A stretch of 64,000 nucleotides of DNA from Alcanivorax sp. (GCA_022449455.1 JAKUPL010000011.1:102981-166980), one strand, 5' to 3'. Counted from the first letter of the stretch, positions 25,577-35,022 are shown. Notes: generated by a model from the letters alone, not told the origin. Translations and numbers: made by a program.

Positions 25577-28171
25577 TCAGGCGCGCCCTTCGCCCGGTTC
25601 CAGTGCATCCAGCGCGGCCAGCAGGCGCTGGCGCAGGGCCGCTTCCAGCGGCGCCTCGGCGGGCCGCTCCTCCACCAGCTTGAGGGCTTCTTCCAGGGGC
25701 GCGTAGCCAGCGGACTTCATCGCCCGGGGCAGCTGCTCGAGCTGCCAGGCCAGCCGCTCCTGGCGGGCGTGTTCCGGCGTTTCCACCCCGGCCAGCGCTT
25801 CCAGGGCCACCGCCCGGCCACTGTCTTCAGCGGTGTCATCGCTGTCGCCCTCCGGGGCGTCCGCCAGCCGTTGCCGGGCGTCACGCCAGCGCCGCCAGCG
25901 CGGCAGGTCGGCACGCAATTGCCGCAGCCGGTCCCGCAACTGTTGATGGCGGCGCTGCTGGCCGCGCTCCAGCGCGGCCGGCGCCAGGGTCTCCAAGGCG
26001 CCGGCGCGTTCCGCCAGGTCGCCGTCGTCCTGCTCCGCCAGCGGCCGTTCCAGTCGTTGCTCGCATTCCGCCAGCACCGCGCTGGCCCGTTCCTGCTCGG
26101 CGCGGCGCTCCTGGTCGCGGGCCTGGCTGGCCGCCTGGCGGGCGCCGAACAGGGCGTCCATCAGGCCACGGAAGGTCTTCTGAAAATGACGATGGCGGGC
26201 CGGCGGCAGCCAGCCGGCGGCCCGCCAGCGGGTCTGCAGATCGCGGGCCTGGCGGGCGGCGCCGTGCACGTCGTCCTGTTCGGTGAGCGCGCGGGCCTCG
26301 TCGATCATCCCCTGGCGCTGCTGCTCGGCCTGCTGCCAGGCCTGGTCCAGCCGTTCGTCGATCTCGGCGAGCAGGGCGGAGAAACGCTTTTGCACGTCGC
26401 GGGCATCGGTGAAACGCACCGGCGCCAGGCTTTTCCATTCCCGGGGCGCGCGCCGGCGGATTTCCCAGACCGCCTGCCAGTCCGCCTTGGCCCAGTTTTC
26501 CCCGGCCACGAAGTCCGCCAGCTGGGCGCACAGGGCGCGGCGCTTCTCCAGGTTTTCCGCGCGCTGGGCGTCGAGCTCCCGGAAGTGGGCGCGGCAGGGT
26601 TCATAGGCCCGGTCCGAGGCCGCCTTGAAACGGTCCCAAAGTGCCTGGTCCTGGCCCTGATCGGAACTCATCAGTGCGCGCCATTCGTCGTGCAGCGCCT
26701 GGATGGCGCTGGCCCGTTCCTCTGGGTCCATGTCCACGTCCACCAGTGCCTCCATGCGCTGGCACAGGGCGTCCTTCTTCGGTTGGGCGGCGAAGGCGTG
26801 CCAGTCGCGCAGTTCCTCGCGCCGTTCGGCGTGCCGCTCCAGCTGGCGGGCCAGCCAGGGGTCGTCTTCGTCGGCGAGCACCGCCTCGGCTTTCAGCCAC
26901 AGGCGGTTGGCGTGTTTCAGATTGCCGCGCTCCAGTTCCCGGCGCAGCGCCACCACCAGACCCCGGTGGCGGCTGGTGGTGGTTTTCTCCGAGCGGCGTG
27001 GCGCCGGTTCGGGGGCGGCCGGCTCGGCGTCGTCCCCGGCGGCCAGGCCGGCCAGGGAGGAGGGCGGCGGCACCCGGGCCGGCCATTGCTCGGCCAGCTC
27101 CCGGCGCGTTTCCGACTCTTCCTGCTCGCGGGCCGCCTCGGCCAGGGCGATCAGGCGGCGCCATTCGTCCAGCTGGGAGCGGAACGCCAGCTCCTGGTCG
27201 TCGTCGCCGGGGGCCTCTTCCGCCGCCGCCTGCCAGCGGCGCTCCTGGGTGGCCACCGCGGAACGCAGCTCGCCGAGCTGGTGGTCCCAGGTGTCGCTGG
27301 TCAGGTCGCGCAGCAGCGTGCGCAAGGTGTCCAGAGCGGCCTGACGCTCGGCCACGGCGGCCTCATGGAGGGCCGCCGCCCGCTCTTCCCGATGGCGTGC
27401 CTCGATCCGCTCGTGACACTGGGCCAGGGCCCGTTCGGCGCGGCCCCGCTGGTCGGCGGAGGCCTCGTCGTCCAGGGCCCGCCAGCGCTGCTCCAGTTGC
27501 CCCAGACGGGCGTCGAACAGCGGGTCGGCGCTGCGGCTGGCCAACTGTTCCAGGGCGACCAGGGCCTGGTCGCGCTCCTGGTCGCGCTGCTCGCGGTCGG
27601 CGGCGGCTTTCTGATGGTCCTTGAGGCGCTCGCGGGCCAGCCGTACCACTTTCTTGTCGCGACCGTCGCGGCCCAGCTGGCGCAGCAGGGCGTCGTCGTC
27701 CAGGCGTTCGGCGGCGGCCAGCCGCAGGGCCGCGTCCTGGCCGTGCACGGCCAGTTCATAAAGACTTTGGGCGTCATCGATGGCGGCCAGGGCCGCCTGG
27801 CGGCTGTCCGGGTCCGGGCTGTGGCGCGCCACGTGCTGAAGCACCCGAGGGTTGTCGGTGTGAGCGATCAGACGTTGTCGGGTGGCCGCGTCCGGGCCAC
27901 CGTCGACCTGGCCGGCGAGCAACGCCATGATCCGTTGCGAGGCGGCTTCGCGCACCTCGGCGTCGGCGTCGTCGCGGATCAGCCGGTCAAGCACCGTCAG
28001 GTCGATTAGGGCGCCGGCGGCCACCGCCCGCACCCGCGGGCTGTCGTCGTGCTCGGCCAGAGCGGTCAGGGTGTCGCCGTCACGGCTCGGATCGAGGTCG
28101 GCGGCGGCGTCCGCGCGCACGGCGGCGTCGCGGTGGCGCCACCGCGGCTTGAAAAGGTTGCGTAGTGCCAT
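25577..28171 (-). CDS. DUF349 domain-containing large coiled-coil protein
   Basis: An 864-aa, highly charged, Ala/Arg/Glu-rich protein. The N-terminal ~180 residues look HEAT-like (repeats such as DSPRVRAVAAGALIDL and DADVREAASQRIMALL). The rest is long coiled coil with DUF349-type segments (LWDRFKAASDRAYEPCRAHF; ARDLQTRWRAAGWLP near residue 680). Proteins of this kind occur widely in gammaproteobacteria; function is unknown to me. Because it is so Arg/Ala-rich, all other frames here are open and should be ignored. A REP-like hairpin lies just upstream. Confidence 0.88.
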   Translation of the reverse strand: MALRNLFKPRWRHRDAAVRADAAADLDPSRDGDTLTALAEHDDSPRVRAVAAGALIDLTVLDRLIRDDADAEVREAASQRIMALLAGQVDGGPDAATRQRLIAHTDNPRVLQHVARHSPDPDSRQAALAAIDDAQSLYELAVHGQDAALRLAAAERLDDDALLRQLGRDGRDKKVVRLARERLKDHQKAAADREQRDQERDQALVALEQLASRSADPLFDARLGQLEQRWRALDDEASADQRGRAERALAQCHERIEARHREERAAALHEAAVAERQAALDTLRTLLRDLTSDTWDHQLGELRSAVATQERRWQAAAEEAPGDDDQELAFRSQLDEWRRLIALAEAAREQEESETRRELAEQWPARVPPPSSLAGLAAGDDAEPAAPEPAPRRSEKTTTSRHRGLVVALRRELERGNLKHANRLWLKAEAVLADEDDPWLARQLERHAERREELRDWHAFAAQPKKDALCQRMEALVDVDMDPEERASAIQALHDEWRALMSSDQGQDQALWDRFKAASDRAYEPCRAHFRELDAQRAENLEKRRALCAQLADFVAGENWAKADWQAVWEIRRRAPREWKSLAPVRFTDARDVQKRFSALLAEIDERLDQAWQQAEQQRQGMIDEARALTEQDDVHGAARQARDLQTRWRAAGWLPPARHRHFQKTFRGLMDALFGARQAASQARDQERRAEQERASAVLAECEQRLERPLAEQDDGDLAERAGALETLAPAALERGQQRRHQQLRDRLRQLRADLPRWRRWRDARQRLADAPEGDSDDTAEDSGRAVALEALAGVETPEHARQERLAWQLEQLPRAMKSAGYAPLEEALKLVEERPAEAPLEAALRQRLLAALDALEPGEGRA

Positions 28172-28195
28172 GTCACCCCTGTTATGGCGTTTGTT

Positions 28196-28270
28196 GTGGG
28201 AACGGCCGGACGGCGCTCCGCTTCAGCCGTGATGGCACCGTCGGCGCATCGCGGCTGAAGCGGTTCCTAC
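28196..28270. repeat. REP-like imperfect palindrome
   Basis: CCGCTTCAGCCGTGATGG (from 28218) pairs with GCATCGCGGCTGAAGCGG (to 28263) at 16 of 18 positions. Outer arms GTGGGAAC (28196) and GTTCCTAC (to 28270) also match at 7 of 8. The sequence resembles REP elements of pseudomonads (GTAGGARC...GC). It sits in the gap between two same-strand genes. Confidence 0.6.
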
Positions 28271-28287
28271 TATAGGCAATTTCGCCC

Positions 28288-29178
28288 TCAGGCGGAAAGG
28301 CGTGACTGGATCAGGGCGTCTTTTTCCGCCCAGATTTCGCTGATCCAGCCCTGGATGCGGGCGCGGAATTCCGGATCGTTCTCATAGTCGCCCTCGGCGG
28401 CCCAGTCCGGGATCGGGCGCTGATGCACGATCACCTGGACCTCGTCCATGGCGCCGCCCAGGAAGCCGAGCAGGGAGCGGGTGGTGTTCGGCGGGTAGAC
28501 GATGGTGAAATCCAGCAGCTTGTGCAGCTGGCCGCCCATGGCCTTGAGGGTGAAGGCGGCGCCGCCGGCCTTGGGCTTGAGCAGGTGCAGGTAGGGCGAG
28601 CCCTGCTCATCGTGCTTGGCACGGGTGAAGCGGGTGCCCTCGAAGAAGTTCATCACCGACACCGGGAAGTGCGCGTACTTGGCGCAGGCGCGGCGGGTGG
28701 TTTCCATGTCCTTGCCCTTGAGTTCCGGGTGCTTTTCCAACTGGGCCCGGGTGTAGCGCTTCATGAACGGAAAATCCAGCGCCCACCAGGCCAGCCCCAG
28801 CAGCGGCACCCAGATCAGCTCCTGCTTGAGAAAGAACTTGAGCGACGGTACCCGCCGGTTGGTGACCTTCTGCAGCACCAGGATGTCCGCCCAGGACTGA
28901 TGGTTGGAAGTGACCAGGTACCATTCCCGGCGGGCCAGGCCTTCCATGCCCTCCACCCGCCAGCGCACGCCGCTGGTGAGGCCGATGATGGCGTTGTTCA
29001 CCGCCATCCAGCTTTCCGCGATCACCACCAGCACCCGGGCCAGGGCCACCTGTACCGGGTGGAAGGGCAGGACCAGCCGCAACAGGGCGAACAGATACAA
29101 GGGCCCGATCATCAGCAGGGTGTTGAGGGTAATGCCCACCAGGGCCAGGATGCCGCGCAGTTTTATTATCGGAGTCAT
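28288..29178 (-). CDS. Acyltransferase, PlsC/LPLAT superfamily (YihG-like)
   Basis: A 296-aa membrane acyltransferase. An N-terminal hydrophobic stretch (residues ~10-50) is followed by the HX4D catalytic motif NHQSWADIL, and then FFEGTRFT (block III, glycerol-phosphate binding). The C-terminal region has IVYPPNTTRSLLGFL. It probably transfers an acyl chain to lysophosphatidate or a related lipid. The start at 29178 gives MTPIIKLRGI. It diverges from the CoA-transferase gene. Confidence 0.9.
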   Translation of the reverse strand: MTPIIKLRGILALVGITLNTLLMIGPLYLFALLRLVLPFHPVQVALARVLVVIAESWMAVNNAIIGLTSGVRWRVEGMEGLARREWYLVTSNHQSWADILVLQKVTNRRVPSLKFFLKQELIWVPLLGLAWWALDFPFMKRYTRAQLEKHPELKGKDMETTRRACAKYAHFPVSVMNFFEGTRFTRAKHDEQGSPYLHLLKPKAGGAAFTLKAMGGQLHKLLDFTIVYPPNTTRSLLGFLGGAMDEVQVIVHQRPIPDWAAEGDYENDPEFRARIQGWISEIWAEKDALIQSRLSA

Positions 29179-29346
29179 GATCTACCGGTAAAGTCCTCGA
29201 AACAGCGGCGCATGCTACCGTGTTTGGCGGCGCCGCCCCATGTCCGATTCGGTCAGTCCGTGACGCACCCGGCCATTGGCGGCGTTCCCGGCAGCGGGTA
29301 GGGTCGACGTTCTTTTGCTGATGTCCCCGGGTAAGGAGTGAAGTCC

Positions 29347-30537
29347 ATGAGCGGTCCCCTGGCCTCCCTGAAAGTCCTCGATTTTTCCACCTTGCTGCCC
29401 GGCCCCTTCGCCACCCTGATGCTGGCGGACATGGGCGCCGAGGTGCTGCGGGTGGAGTCGCCCACGCGGCCGGACATGGTGCGGCTGCTGCCGCCCTCCG
29501 AGGACGGTGTGTCGGCGGTGCACGGTTACCTGAACCGCTCCAAGCGCTGCCTGGCCCTGGACCTGAAGAAGGCGGAAGCCCGCCAGGTGGTCCATGAGCT
29601 GGTCAAGGACTACGACATCGTGGTGGAGCAGTTCCGCCCCGGCGTGATGGACAAGCTGGGGGTGGGCTACGAGACCCTGAAGGCGATCAACCCGGGCCTG
29701 ATCTATTGCTCGATCACCGGTTACGGCCAGGACGGCCCCTACCGGGACCGGGCCGGCCACGACCTCAATTATCTGGCTCTGGCCGGCATGACCAGCTACA
29801 ACGGCCGCCGCGGCAGCGGCCCGGCGCCGATGGCCTTTCAGGTGGCGGATATCGCCGGCGGCTCCTGCCACGCGGTGATGGGGATCCTGGCGGCGGTGGT
29901 GCACCGTCAGCAAACCGGCGAGGGCCAGCATCTGGACATCGCCATGACCGACGCCGCCTTCGCCCTGCACGGGCTGGCCGCGCCGCCGGCGCTGGTGGCC
30001 GGCCAGGACCCGGCGCTGGAAGGCACCACCCTGAACGGCGGCGGCTTCTACGATTGCTACCGCACCCGGGACGGCCGCTACCTGTCCGTGGCCGGCCTGG
30101 AGCCGCAGTTTTTCAGCCAGTTCTGCGAGGCCATCGGCCGGCCGGAGCTGACCGCCCGGGGGCTGAGCCAGGATCCGGAGACCGTGGCCGGGCTCAAGGC
30201 GGCCATCGCCGAGGTGCTGGCCGGCCAGGACTACGATCACTGGTGCGCCCTGTTCGCCGACCTGGACTGCTGCGTGGAGCCGGTACTGAGCTTCAGCGAG
30301 GCCGCCGCTCATCCGCAGCTGCGGGCCCGCAACATGGTGGTGGACGTGCCGCGCCATGACGGCGGTCATCAGCGCCAGGTGGCGTCGCCGTTCAAGTTCT
30401 CCGCCACGCCGGTGAACTACCGCTTCAGCGGTGCGCGCATCGGCCAGCACAACCGCGAAGTGCTGCGCGAACGGGGCCTGGACGACGCCGCCATCCAGCG
30501 CCTGCGCGACGCCGGTGCCCTGGGAGGCGATGCCTGA
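29347..30537 (+). CDS. CaiB/BaiF family CoA-transferase (family III)
   Basis: A 396-aa family III CoA-transferase. Seen: LKVLDFSTLLPGPFATLMLADMGA (N-terminal nucleotide-binding block), YDIVVEQFRPGVMDKLG, and GYGQDGPYRDRAGHDLNYLA; the Asp of the latter block is the expected catalytic residue. The protein resembles alpha-methylacyl-CoA racemase-like members. The start at 29347 has AAGGAG 9 bases upstream; a GTG at 29338 would sit on the ribosome site. Substrate unknown; likely fatty or branched acyl-CoA. Confidence 0.92.
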   Translation: MSGPLASLKVLDFSTLLPGPFATLMLADMGAEVLRVESPTRPDMVRLLPPSEDGVSAVHGYLNRSKRCLALDLKKAEARQVVHELVKDYDIVVEQFRPGVMDKLGVGYETLKAINPGLIYCSITGYGQDGPYRDRAGHDLNYLALAGMTSYNGRRGSGPAPMAFQVADIAGGSCHAVMGILAAVVHRQQTGEGQHLDIAMTDAAFALHGLAAPPALVAGQDPALEGTTLNGGGFYDCYRTRDGRYLSVAGLEPQFFSQFCEAIGRPELTARGLSQDPETVAGLKAAIAEVLAGQDYDHWCALFADLDCCVEPVLSFSEAAAHPQLRARNMVVDVPRHDGGHQRQVASPFKFSATPVNYRFSGARIGQHNREVLRERGLDDAAIQRLRDAGALGGDA

Positions 30538-30581
30538 CGATCGCGATTCCCGGCGCCGTCGGCGGACGCTATGCTGGCGCC

Positions 30582-31529
30582 ATGAGGCGAACGTTACTGG
30601 TGGGATTGTTGTTGTGGAGCGGGCTGCTGAGGGCGGCCCCGGACGATTGCCTCTGGCAGGGCGCGGACACCCTGGTGGACCGCACCCACGGTTGGTTGTC
30701 GCGCTCCCTGTGCTGGCCGAGCCGCTGGGTGGACGGCTTTTTCCAGGACCCCCTGCGCGAGAACAACGAACCCGCCGCCAGCCTGGTGCGGGTCACCGGA
30801 GAACGGGTCTGGCGGGACGACAATGAGGACGCCAGCGACGTGGACGTGGATGCCCGGGTGTGGTTGCCCAGCGCCGAGCGTCGCCTGTCGCTGCTGTTCC
30901 GCAGCCGCGATGAGGACCGCGACGACCAGCCGGTGGCCCGCGACCTGCCCGGCAGCGAAGACGAAGGGGGTTTTCGCGGCGCCCTGCGCTGGGTGGTGGA
31001 CCGCACCGACGCCATGGATCTGGACGTGGACGTGGGCGCCCGGTCCGACCTGACCACCTTCGTGCGTGCCCGCTACCGGCGTCTCTATCCGCTGTTCAAT
31101 CAGAGCGCCTGGCTGCGCTACACCCAGCGTATCTACTGGGAGGATCCGGACGGCTGGGGTAGTCGCTCACTGGTGGAACTGGACCGGCCCCTGGCCCCGG
31201 ACGCCATCCTGCGTTTTTCCACCGAGGTCCGTTACACCGAGGAATTCAATCAGGAGGGCACCGGCCTGGGCTTGTTCCAGGGCGTTAACCTGTTCAAGCA
31301 ACTGGGGCACCAGTCGGCGCTCAATCTGGGGTTGGGCGTGGGCGGGCGCAGCAAGCCGGGGGTGGTGGACAACTATCGGCTGTACGCCCGCTACCGTCGC
31401 AATCTGTGGCGGCCCTGGCTGTTCGTGGAGGTGGAGCCTTTCGTGCTGTGGCCCCGGGAACAGGATTACCAGGGCGTGCACGGGGTGGTGCTGCGCCTGG
31501 AAACCCTGTTCGGCAAGGTGGACGTGTGA
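30582..31529 (+). CDS. Exported protein of unknown function, possible outer-membrane beta-barrel
   Basis: A 315-aa protein I do not recognise. It has a signal peptide (MRRTLLVGLLLWSGLLRA). The mature part starts with two Cys residues (C23 and C44), then alternating polar/aromatic strands (SLLFRSRDEDR, LDLDVDVGARS-like, FVRARYRRLYPL, AWLRYTQRIYW, RLYARYRRNLW), ending with VVLRLETLFGKVDV. The strand pattern suggests a small outer-membrane barrel. It lies 44 bp after the CoA-transferase gene on the same strand. Confidence 0.7.
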   Translation: MRRTLLVGLLLWSGLLRAAPDDCLWQGADTLVDRTHGWLSRSLCWPSRWVDGFFQDPLRENNEPAASLVRVTGERVWRDDNEDASDVDVDARVWLPSAERRLSLLFRSRDEDRDDQPVARDLPGSEDEGGFRGALRWVVDRTDAMDLDVDVGARSDLTTFVRARYRRLYPLFNQSAWLRYTQRIYWEDPDGWGSRSLVELDRPLAPDAILRFSTEVRYTEEFNQEGTGLGLFQGVNLFKQLGHQSALNLGLGVGGRSKPGVVDNYRLYARYRRNLWRPWLFVEVEPFVLWPREQDYQGVHGVVLRLETLFGKVDV

Positions 31530-31568
31530 ACGCCGGTGGCGGCCCGGGTTGCAACGCCGGTGGCGGCC
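31529..31568 (+). repeat. 16-bp direct repeat
   Basis: AACGCCGGTGGCGGCC occurs at 31529-31544 and again at 31553-31568 (period 24). The first copy starts at the last base of the stop codon of the barrel-like protein gene. Confidence 0.5.
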
Positions 31569-31590
31569 AGTTCGTTTAGAAGCGACCGCC

Positions 31591-32250
31591 TCAGTTGGCC
31601 CAGCCGCCCCGGCGGCGGCCGGATTTGGATTTCAGCAGCAGGCCGGCCACGGCGCCGAGAAGCAGAATGCCGACGCCGGTGATCCATTTCCGCGACGTAT
31701 TGTCGTTGCGCAGCATGGTGTTCTCGGCCTTCAGCTGGTCCAGATCCGAGCGCAGCATGCTCAATTCCTCGTTGAGGCGCCGGTTGGCCTGATCCAGCCG
31801 CAGCGGGTCGGCGGCCACGTCACGCAGCTTGTCCAGTTCCTGGCCCCGGCTGGTCAATGAGCCCTGCAGTTCCTGGTTCTCGCCGCTGAGCCGGTCGCGC
31901 TCGCTTTGCGCCTGATTAAGCTGCTCCTGGAGGGCGCCCACCTGCTGTTCCAGTTTCTCCGCTTTCTGGGTGGCGTCGCGCAGGCGGATCGCCGCCACCG
32001 GGGTGCGGCTGATGTATTGCTTGCCGATGTAGCCGTCCACGTCGCCGTAGCGGATGTGCGCCCAGTCGCCGTCCTCGCCGAGAAACTCCACCTGGGTGCC
32101 GCTCTTCAGGCCGCGGTGCACGATGCGGTAACCGGCACCGGCACCGGAGCGCACCGGCACGTAAATCTCATCGTCCACCCAGGCGGTGGCGGCGGTGGCG
32201 GGCACCGACAGCACGGCAAGCAACAACAAACACAACCAGCGGACCAGCAT
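31591..32250 (-). CDS. TIGR04211-type SH3 domain protein (YgiM-like)
   Basis: A 219-aa exported protein. The signal peptide (MLVRWLCLLLLAVLSVPATA) is followed by an SH3b domain (VDDEIYVPVRSGAGAGYRIV, GTQVEFLGEDGDWAHIRYGDVDGYIG). Then come a ~90-residue coiled coil (EKLEQQVGALQEQLNQAQ...) and a C-terminal transmembrane helix (WITGVGILLLGAVAGLLL) with a basic tail. This architecture is typical of YgiM; it would be periplasmic and anchored in the inner membrane. Role probably in envelope or cell-wall processes. Confidence 0.92.
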   Translation of the reverse strand: MLVRWLCLLLLAVLSVPATAATAWVDDEIYVPVRSGAGAGYRIVHRGLKSGTQVEFLGEDGDWAHIRYGDVDGYIGKQYISRTPVAAIRLRDATQKAEKLEQQVGALQEQLNQAQSERDRLSGENQELQGSLTSRGQELDKLRDVAADPLRLDQANRRLNEELSMLRSDLDQLKAENTMLRNDNTSRKWITGVGILLLGAVAGLLLKSKSGRRRGGWAN

Positions 32251-32339
32251 CGATGGGTACTCCTTGACGGTGAAGGCGCGAAGTTTAGGGAACCGGCGCC
32301 GCCGAGGGCGCCGAAATAGTCACATTTCAGGGAAGAAAC

Positions 32340-32639
32340 TCAGGGAAGTACCGCCTTGAACGGCTTCACCGTGACCCGGGCGTAGACGCCGGCGGCGATA
32401 TAGGGGTCGGCGTCGGCCCAGGCCCGGGCCGCGTCCAGGGAATCGAACTCGGCCACCACCAGGGAACCGGTGAACCCGGCCTGGCCCGGGTCCGGGCTGT
32501 CCACCGCCGGGTGCGGGCCGGCCAGGGTCAGCCGGCCTTCGTCGCGGAGCCGCTCCAGGCGGGCCAGGTGGTCGCCCCGGGCGCCGGCGCGCTTGTCCAG
32601 GGAGTCGGCCACGTCTTCACTGATGATCGCGTACAGCAT
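32340..32639 (-). CDS. yciI: YciI family protein
   Basis: A 99-aa YciI-like (muconolactone-isomerase-fold) protein. Seen: [24 protein letters not shown] (with the family's conserved His), [22 protein letters not shown], and [12 protein letters not shown]. Its start overlaps the end of the septation protein gene by 23 bases, the usual yciB-yciI arrangement. Biochemical function is not firmly known. Confidence 0.93.
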   Translation of the reverse strand: MLYAIISEDVADSLDKRAGARGDHLARLERLRDEGRLTLAGPHPAVDSPDPGQAGFTGSLVVAEFDSLDAARAWADADPYIAAGVYARVTVKPFKAVLP

Positions 32640-33267
32640 CGTCGTCCTCGTCTTTCTTGGCCGGCGGTTCCGGCGGCTGTTTGTCCTGGTGGAAAAGGCG
32701 CTGGCGGTCGGCGTCCGGCATGCGTTTGTAGAAGTAGAGGAACGCCCCCACATAGAACACCATCTGGAGGGCGGTGAACCCGAACAGCTTGAAGTTGACC
32801 CAGAAATCGGTGCTGAAGTTGTAGGCGATGTACAGATTGAGCACGCCCAGCCCGACGAAATAAAGGATGAAGGCCAGGTTGAGGCGGTTCCAGTCACGGC
32901 GGGGCAGGGCCACCACATAGCCGAAACCGCTGACCATCAGCTTCTCGCACAGCCGCTGCAGCAGGTTGCGCTGGCGCAGGAAATGGCCCACCAGCAGCAC
33001 CGCCGCCAGCACGAAGCTGATGATCGAGGGCCGCCATTTGATGAACACGTCGTCGCGCAGCAGCAGCGTCAGGCCGCCGAACACCAGGGTGACGGCCAGC
33101 ACCATCAGATGCAGGCGATGCCAGCGCTTCCAGATCAGCCGGCCGGCGATCACCTGGAAGGAGGTGGCGGCGATGATGCCCCAGGTGGCCAGCATGATGT
33201 CGCGGCCGCTGAGGAAGTACAGGCCGAAAAACACCACCACCGGGAGGTAGTCGAACAATTGCTTCAT
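32617..33267 (-). CDS. yciB: Septation protein A / inner membrane protein YciB
   Basis: A 216-aa integral membrane protein with five or six hydrophobic helices. The N-terminus [19 protein letters not shown] is diagnostic, as is the C-terminal [21 protein letters not shown] charged tail ([14 protein letters not shown]) extends beyond the usual length. The start at 33267 is the family start. It is linked to cell-envelope synthesis and septation in other gammaproteobacteria. It overlaps yciI and diverges from the PHP gene. Confidence 0.94.
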   Translation of the reverse strand: MKQLFDYLPVVVFFGLYFLSGRDIMLATWGIIAATSFQVIAGRLIWKRWHRLHLMVLAVTLVFGGLTLLLRDDVFIKWRPSIISFVLAAVLLVGHFLRQRNLLQRLCEKLMVSGFGYVVALPRRDWNRLNLAFILYFVGLGVLNLYIAYNFSTDFWVNFKLFGFTALQMVFYVGAFLYFYKRMPDADRQRLFHQDKQPPEPPAKKDEDDDAVRDHQ

Positions 33268-33382
33268 GAAGTCGTATCCTCGGTCGGACCGCCGATGGTA
33301 GCGGGAACCGTCGTGCAAATCATCCCGCCCGGCGACCGCCGCCTGTATAGGGCGGGGGCGCGAGTGTGGTAACGTGCGCGCC

Positions 33383-34294
33383 ATGACCCACATTGCCCCG
33401 TTCCAACGCCCCGACCTGCACTGCCACAGCCTCGCCTCCGACGGCGTTCTGGCGCCGGCGGATCTGGTCGCCCGCGCCGCCGAGTATGGCGTCGACGCCC
33501 TGGCTCTCACCGACCACGACACCCTGGCCGGTCTGCCGGAGGCGCGCGCCGCGGCGGCGGGGCACGGTATTACCCTGATCGACGGCATCGAGCTGTCGGT
33601 GCTGTGGGGCACCCGCGAGATCCATGTGCTGGGTTTGTGGGTGAACCCGGAGTGTCCGGTGCTGGGCGCCCGCGTGGCCGCCCAACTGGACGCCCGGCGG
33701 GAACGGGCCCGGCGCATCGGTGCCCGCCTGGACAAGGCCGCCCGCATCGAGGACAGCTACGCCAAGGCCTGCGAGAAGGCCGCCTCGGACACGCCGGGGC
33801 GGCCCTGGTTCGCCCGGGTGCTGGTGGAGGAGGGCGTGGTGCGCGACCAGCGCCACGCCTTCAACCGCTTTCTCAAGAAGGGTCAGTCCGCGTTCGTATC
33901 CACCCCCTGGGTAACCCTGGAACAGGGCGTCCGGGATTTGCTGGCCGCCGGTGGCGTGCCGGTGCTGGCGCACCCCCAGGCCTACAGCCTGACCCGCAAA
34001 CGCCTGCGCGAGCTGGTGCGGGATTTCCGCAACGCCGGCGGCCTGGCCATGGAGGCGGTGATGCCGGGGCTCAGTGCCCAGCAGGCCGGGCTGCTGGAAG
34101 AATGCTGGCGGCATTTCGGGCTGGCGGTGTCCGGCGGCAGCGATTTTCACTCGCCGCAACAGAAGTGGCTGTCCCTGGGCGGCCTGCCGCCGTTTCCGCC
34201 GGACGGCCGTGCCGTCTGGCAGCTGCCCGAGGCCGGTTACGCCGCCGCCGACGCCGGTTCGCCCGACCCTGACCTGGAGGTGTCCGTATCATGA
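33383..34294 (+). CDS. rnm: PHP-domain phosphoesterase (RNase AM / YciV family)
   Basis: A 303-aa PHP-family metal-dependent phosphoesterase. Metal-binding motifs are in order: DLHCHSLASDG, LTDHDTLAG, a mid-protein Glu (DGIELS), LAHPQAY, and GSDFHSP. In E. coli this family member (RNase AM, also a 3',5'-nucleoside bisphosphate phosphatase) processes rRNA 5' ends and lies next to yciO, as here. ATG 33383 is preferred over GTG 33374. It overlaps yciO by 4 bases (ATGA). Confidence 0.92.
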   Translation: MTHIAPFQRPDLHCHSLASDGVLAPADLVARAAEYGVDALALTDHDTLAGLPEARAAAAGHGITLIDGIELSVLWGTREIHVLGLWVNPECPVLGARVAAQLDARRERARRIGARLDKAARIEDSYAKACEKAASDTPGRPWFARVLVEEGVVRDQRHAFNRFLKKGQSAFVSTPWVTLEQGVRDLLAAGGVPVLAHPQAYSLTRKRLRELVRDFRNAGGLAMEAVMPGLSAQQAGLLEECWRHFGLAVSGGSDFHSPQQKWLSLGGLPPFPPDGRAVWQLPEAGYAAADAGSPDPDLEVSVS

Positions 34295-34914
34295 CCGAAG
34301 TTCTCCATATCCATCCGGAAACGCCCCAGCCGCGCCTGATCCGGCAGGCGGTGGACGTGATCCGTCGGGGCGGTCTGATTGCCTATCCCACCGACACCAC
34401 CTACGCCCTGGGTTGCGGCATCGGTGAGAAGGACGCCCTGGAGCGGCTGATCCGCCTGCGCCGCCTGGACGACAAGCACCAGTTCACGCTGCTGTGCCCG
34501 GATCTGTCGGTGCTGGCGGTGTTCGCCAAGGTGGACAACCCGGACTACCGCTTGCTCAAGGCGCACACGCCCGGGCCCTATACCTTTATTCTCAAGGCCA
34601 CCCATGAGGTGCCCCGGCGTCTGATGCACCCGAAAAAGCGCACCATCGGCATCCGCGTGCCGGACCACCCGATCTGCCAGGCGCTGCTGGCGGAGCAGGG
34701 CGGCCCGATCATGACCTCCACCGCCCACCTGCCGGACGACGAATTCCCGCTCACCGACCCCCAGGACGTGCGGGATTTCCTCCAGGGGCAGGTGGATCTG
34801 GTCATCGACGGCGGCTTCTGCGGGGTCACCGAGACCACGGTGATTTCCCTGGCGGACGGCACCGGTCCGGAGGTGGTGCGCGAGGGCGCCGGGCCCCTCG
34901 ACGCCATTTTCTGA
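34291..34914 (+). CDS. yciO: L-threonylcarbamoyladenylate synthase-like protein YciO
   Basis: A 207-aa Sua5/YrdC-fold protein. Seen: GGLIAYPTDTTYALGC (substrate block with K/R-rich loop following), FTLLCPDLS, HTPGPYTFILKAT, and IGIRVPDHP. The motif TSTAHLPDDEFPLTDP and QVDLVIDGG match YciO rather than TsaC, so it may not be the essential t6A enzyme. Translationally coupled to the PHP gene. Confidence 0.92.
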   Translation: MTEVLHIHPETPQPRLIRQAVDVIRRGGLIAYPTDTTYALGCGIGEKDALERLIRLRRLDDKHQFTLLCPDLSVLAVFAKVDNPDYRLLKAHTPGPYTFILKATHEVPRRLMHPKKRTIGIRVPDHPICQALLAEQGGPIMTSTAHLPDDEFPLTDPQDVRDFLQGQVDLVIDGGFCGVTETTVISLADGTGPEVVREGAGPLDAIF

Positions 34915-34977
34915 ACACCCGTAAGCCCGGGGACGGACTGGCATTGTCCCTGCAAGGCATTAATCCGGATGTTCACC

Positions 34978-35007
34978 GGGCTGGCAGCGTGCCAGCCCTG
35001 TCTTTAC
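34978..35007 (+). terminator. Probable terminator after yciO
   Basis: GGGCTGGCA (34978-34986) and TGCCAGCCC (34990-34998) form a perfect 9-bp stem with a GCG loop, followed by TGTCTTTA. The weak T-tract makes it a moderate terminator. It overlaps the upstream part of the trpS promoter. Confidence 0.6.
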
Positions 35008-35022
35008 CCCGGCGGTTCCCTT

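Noticed and set aside
25769..28009. A 746-codon open frame on the plus strand opposite the DUF349 gene
   Set aside because: Low-complexity Gly/Leu/Gln composition, no start signal or domain; the opposite strand carries recognisable HEAT and DUF349 segments.
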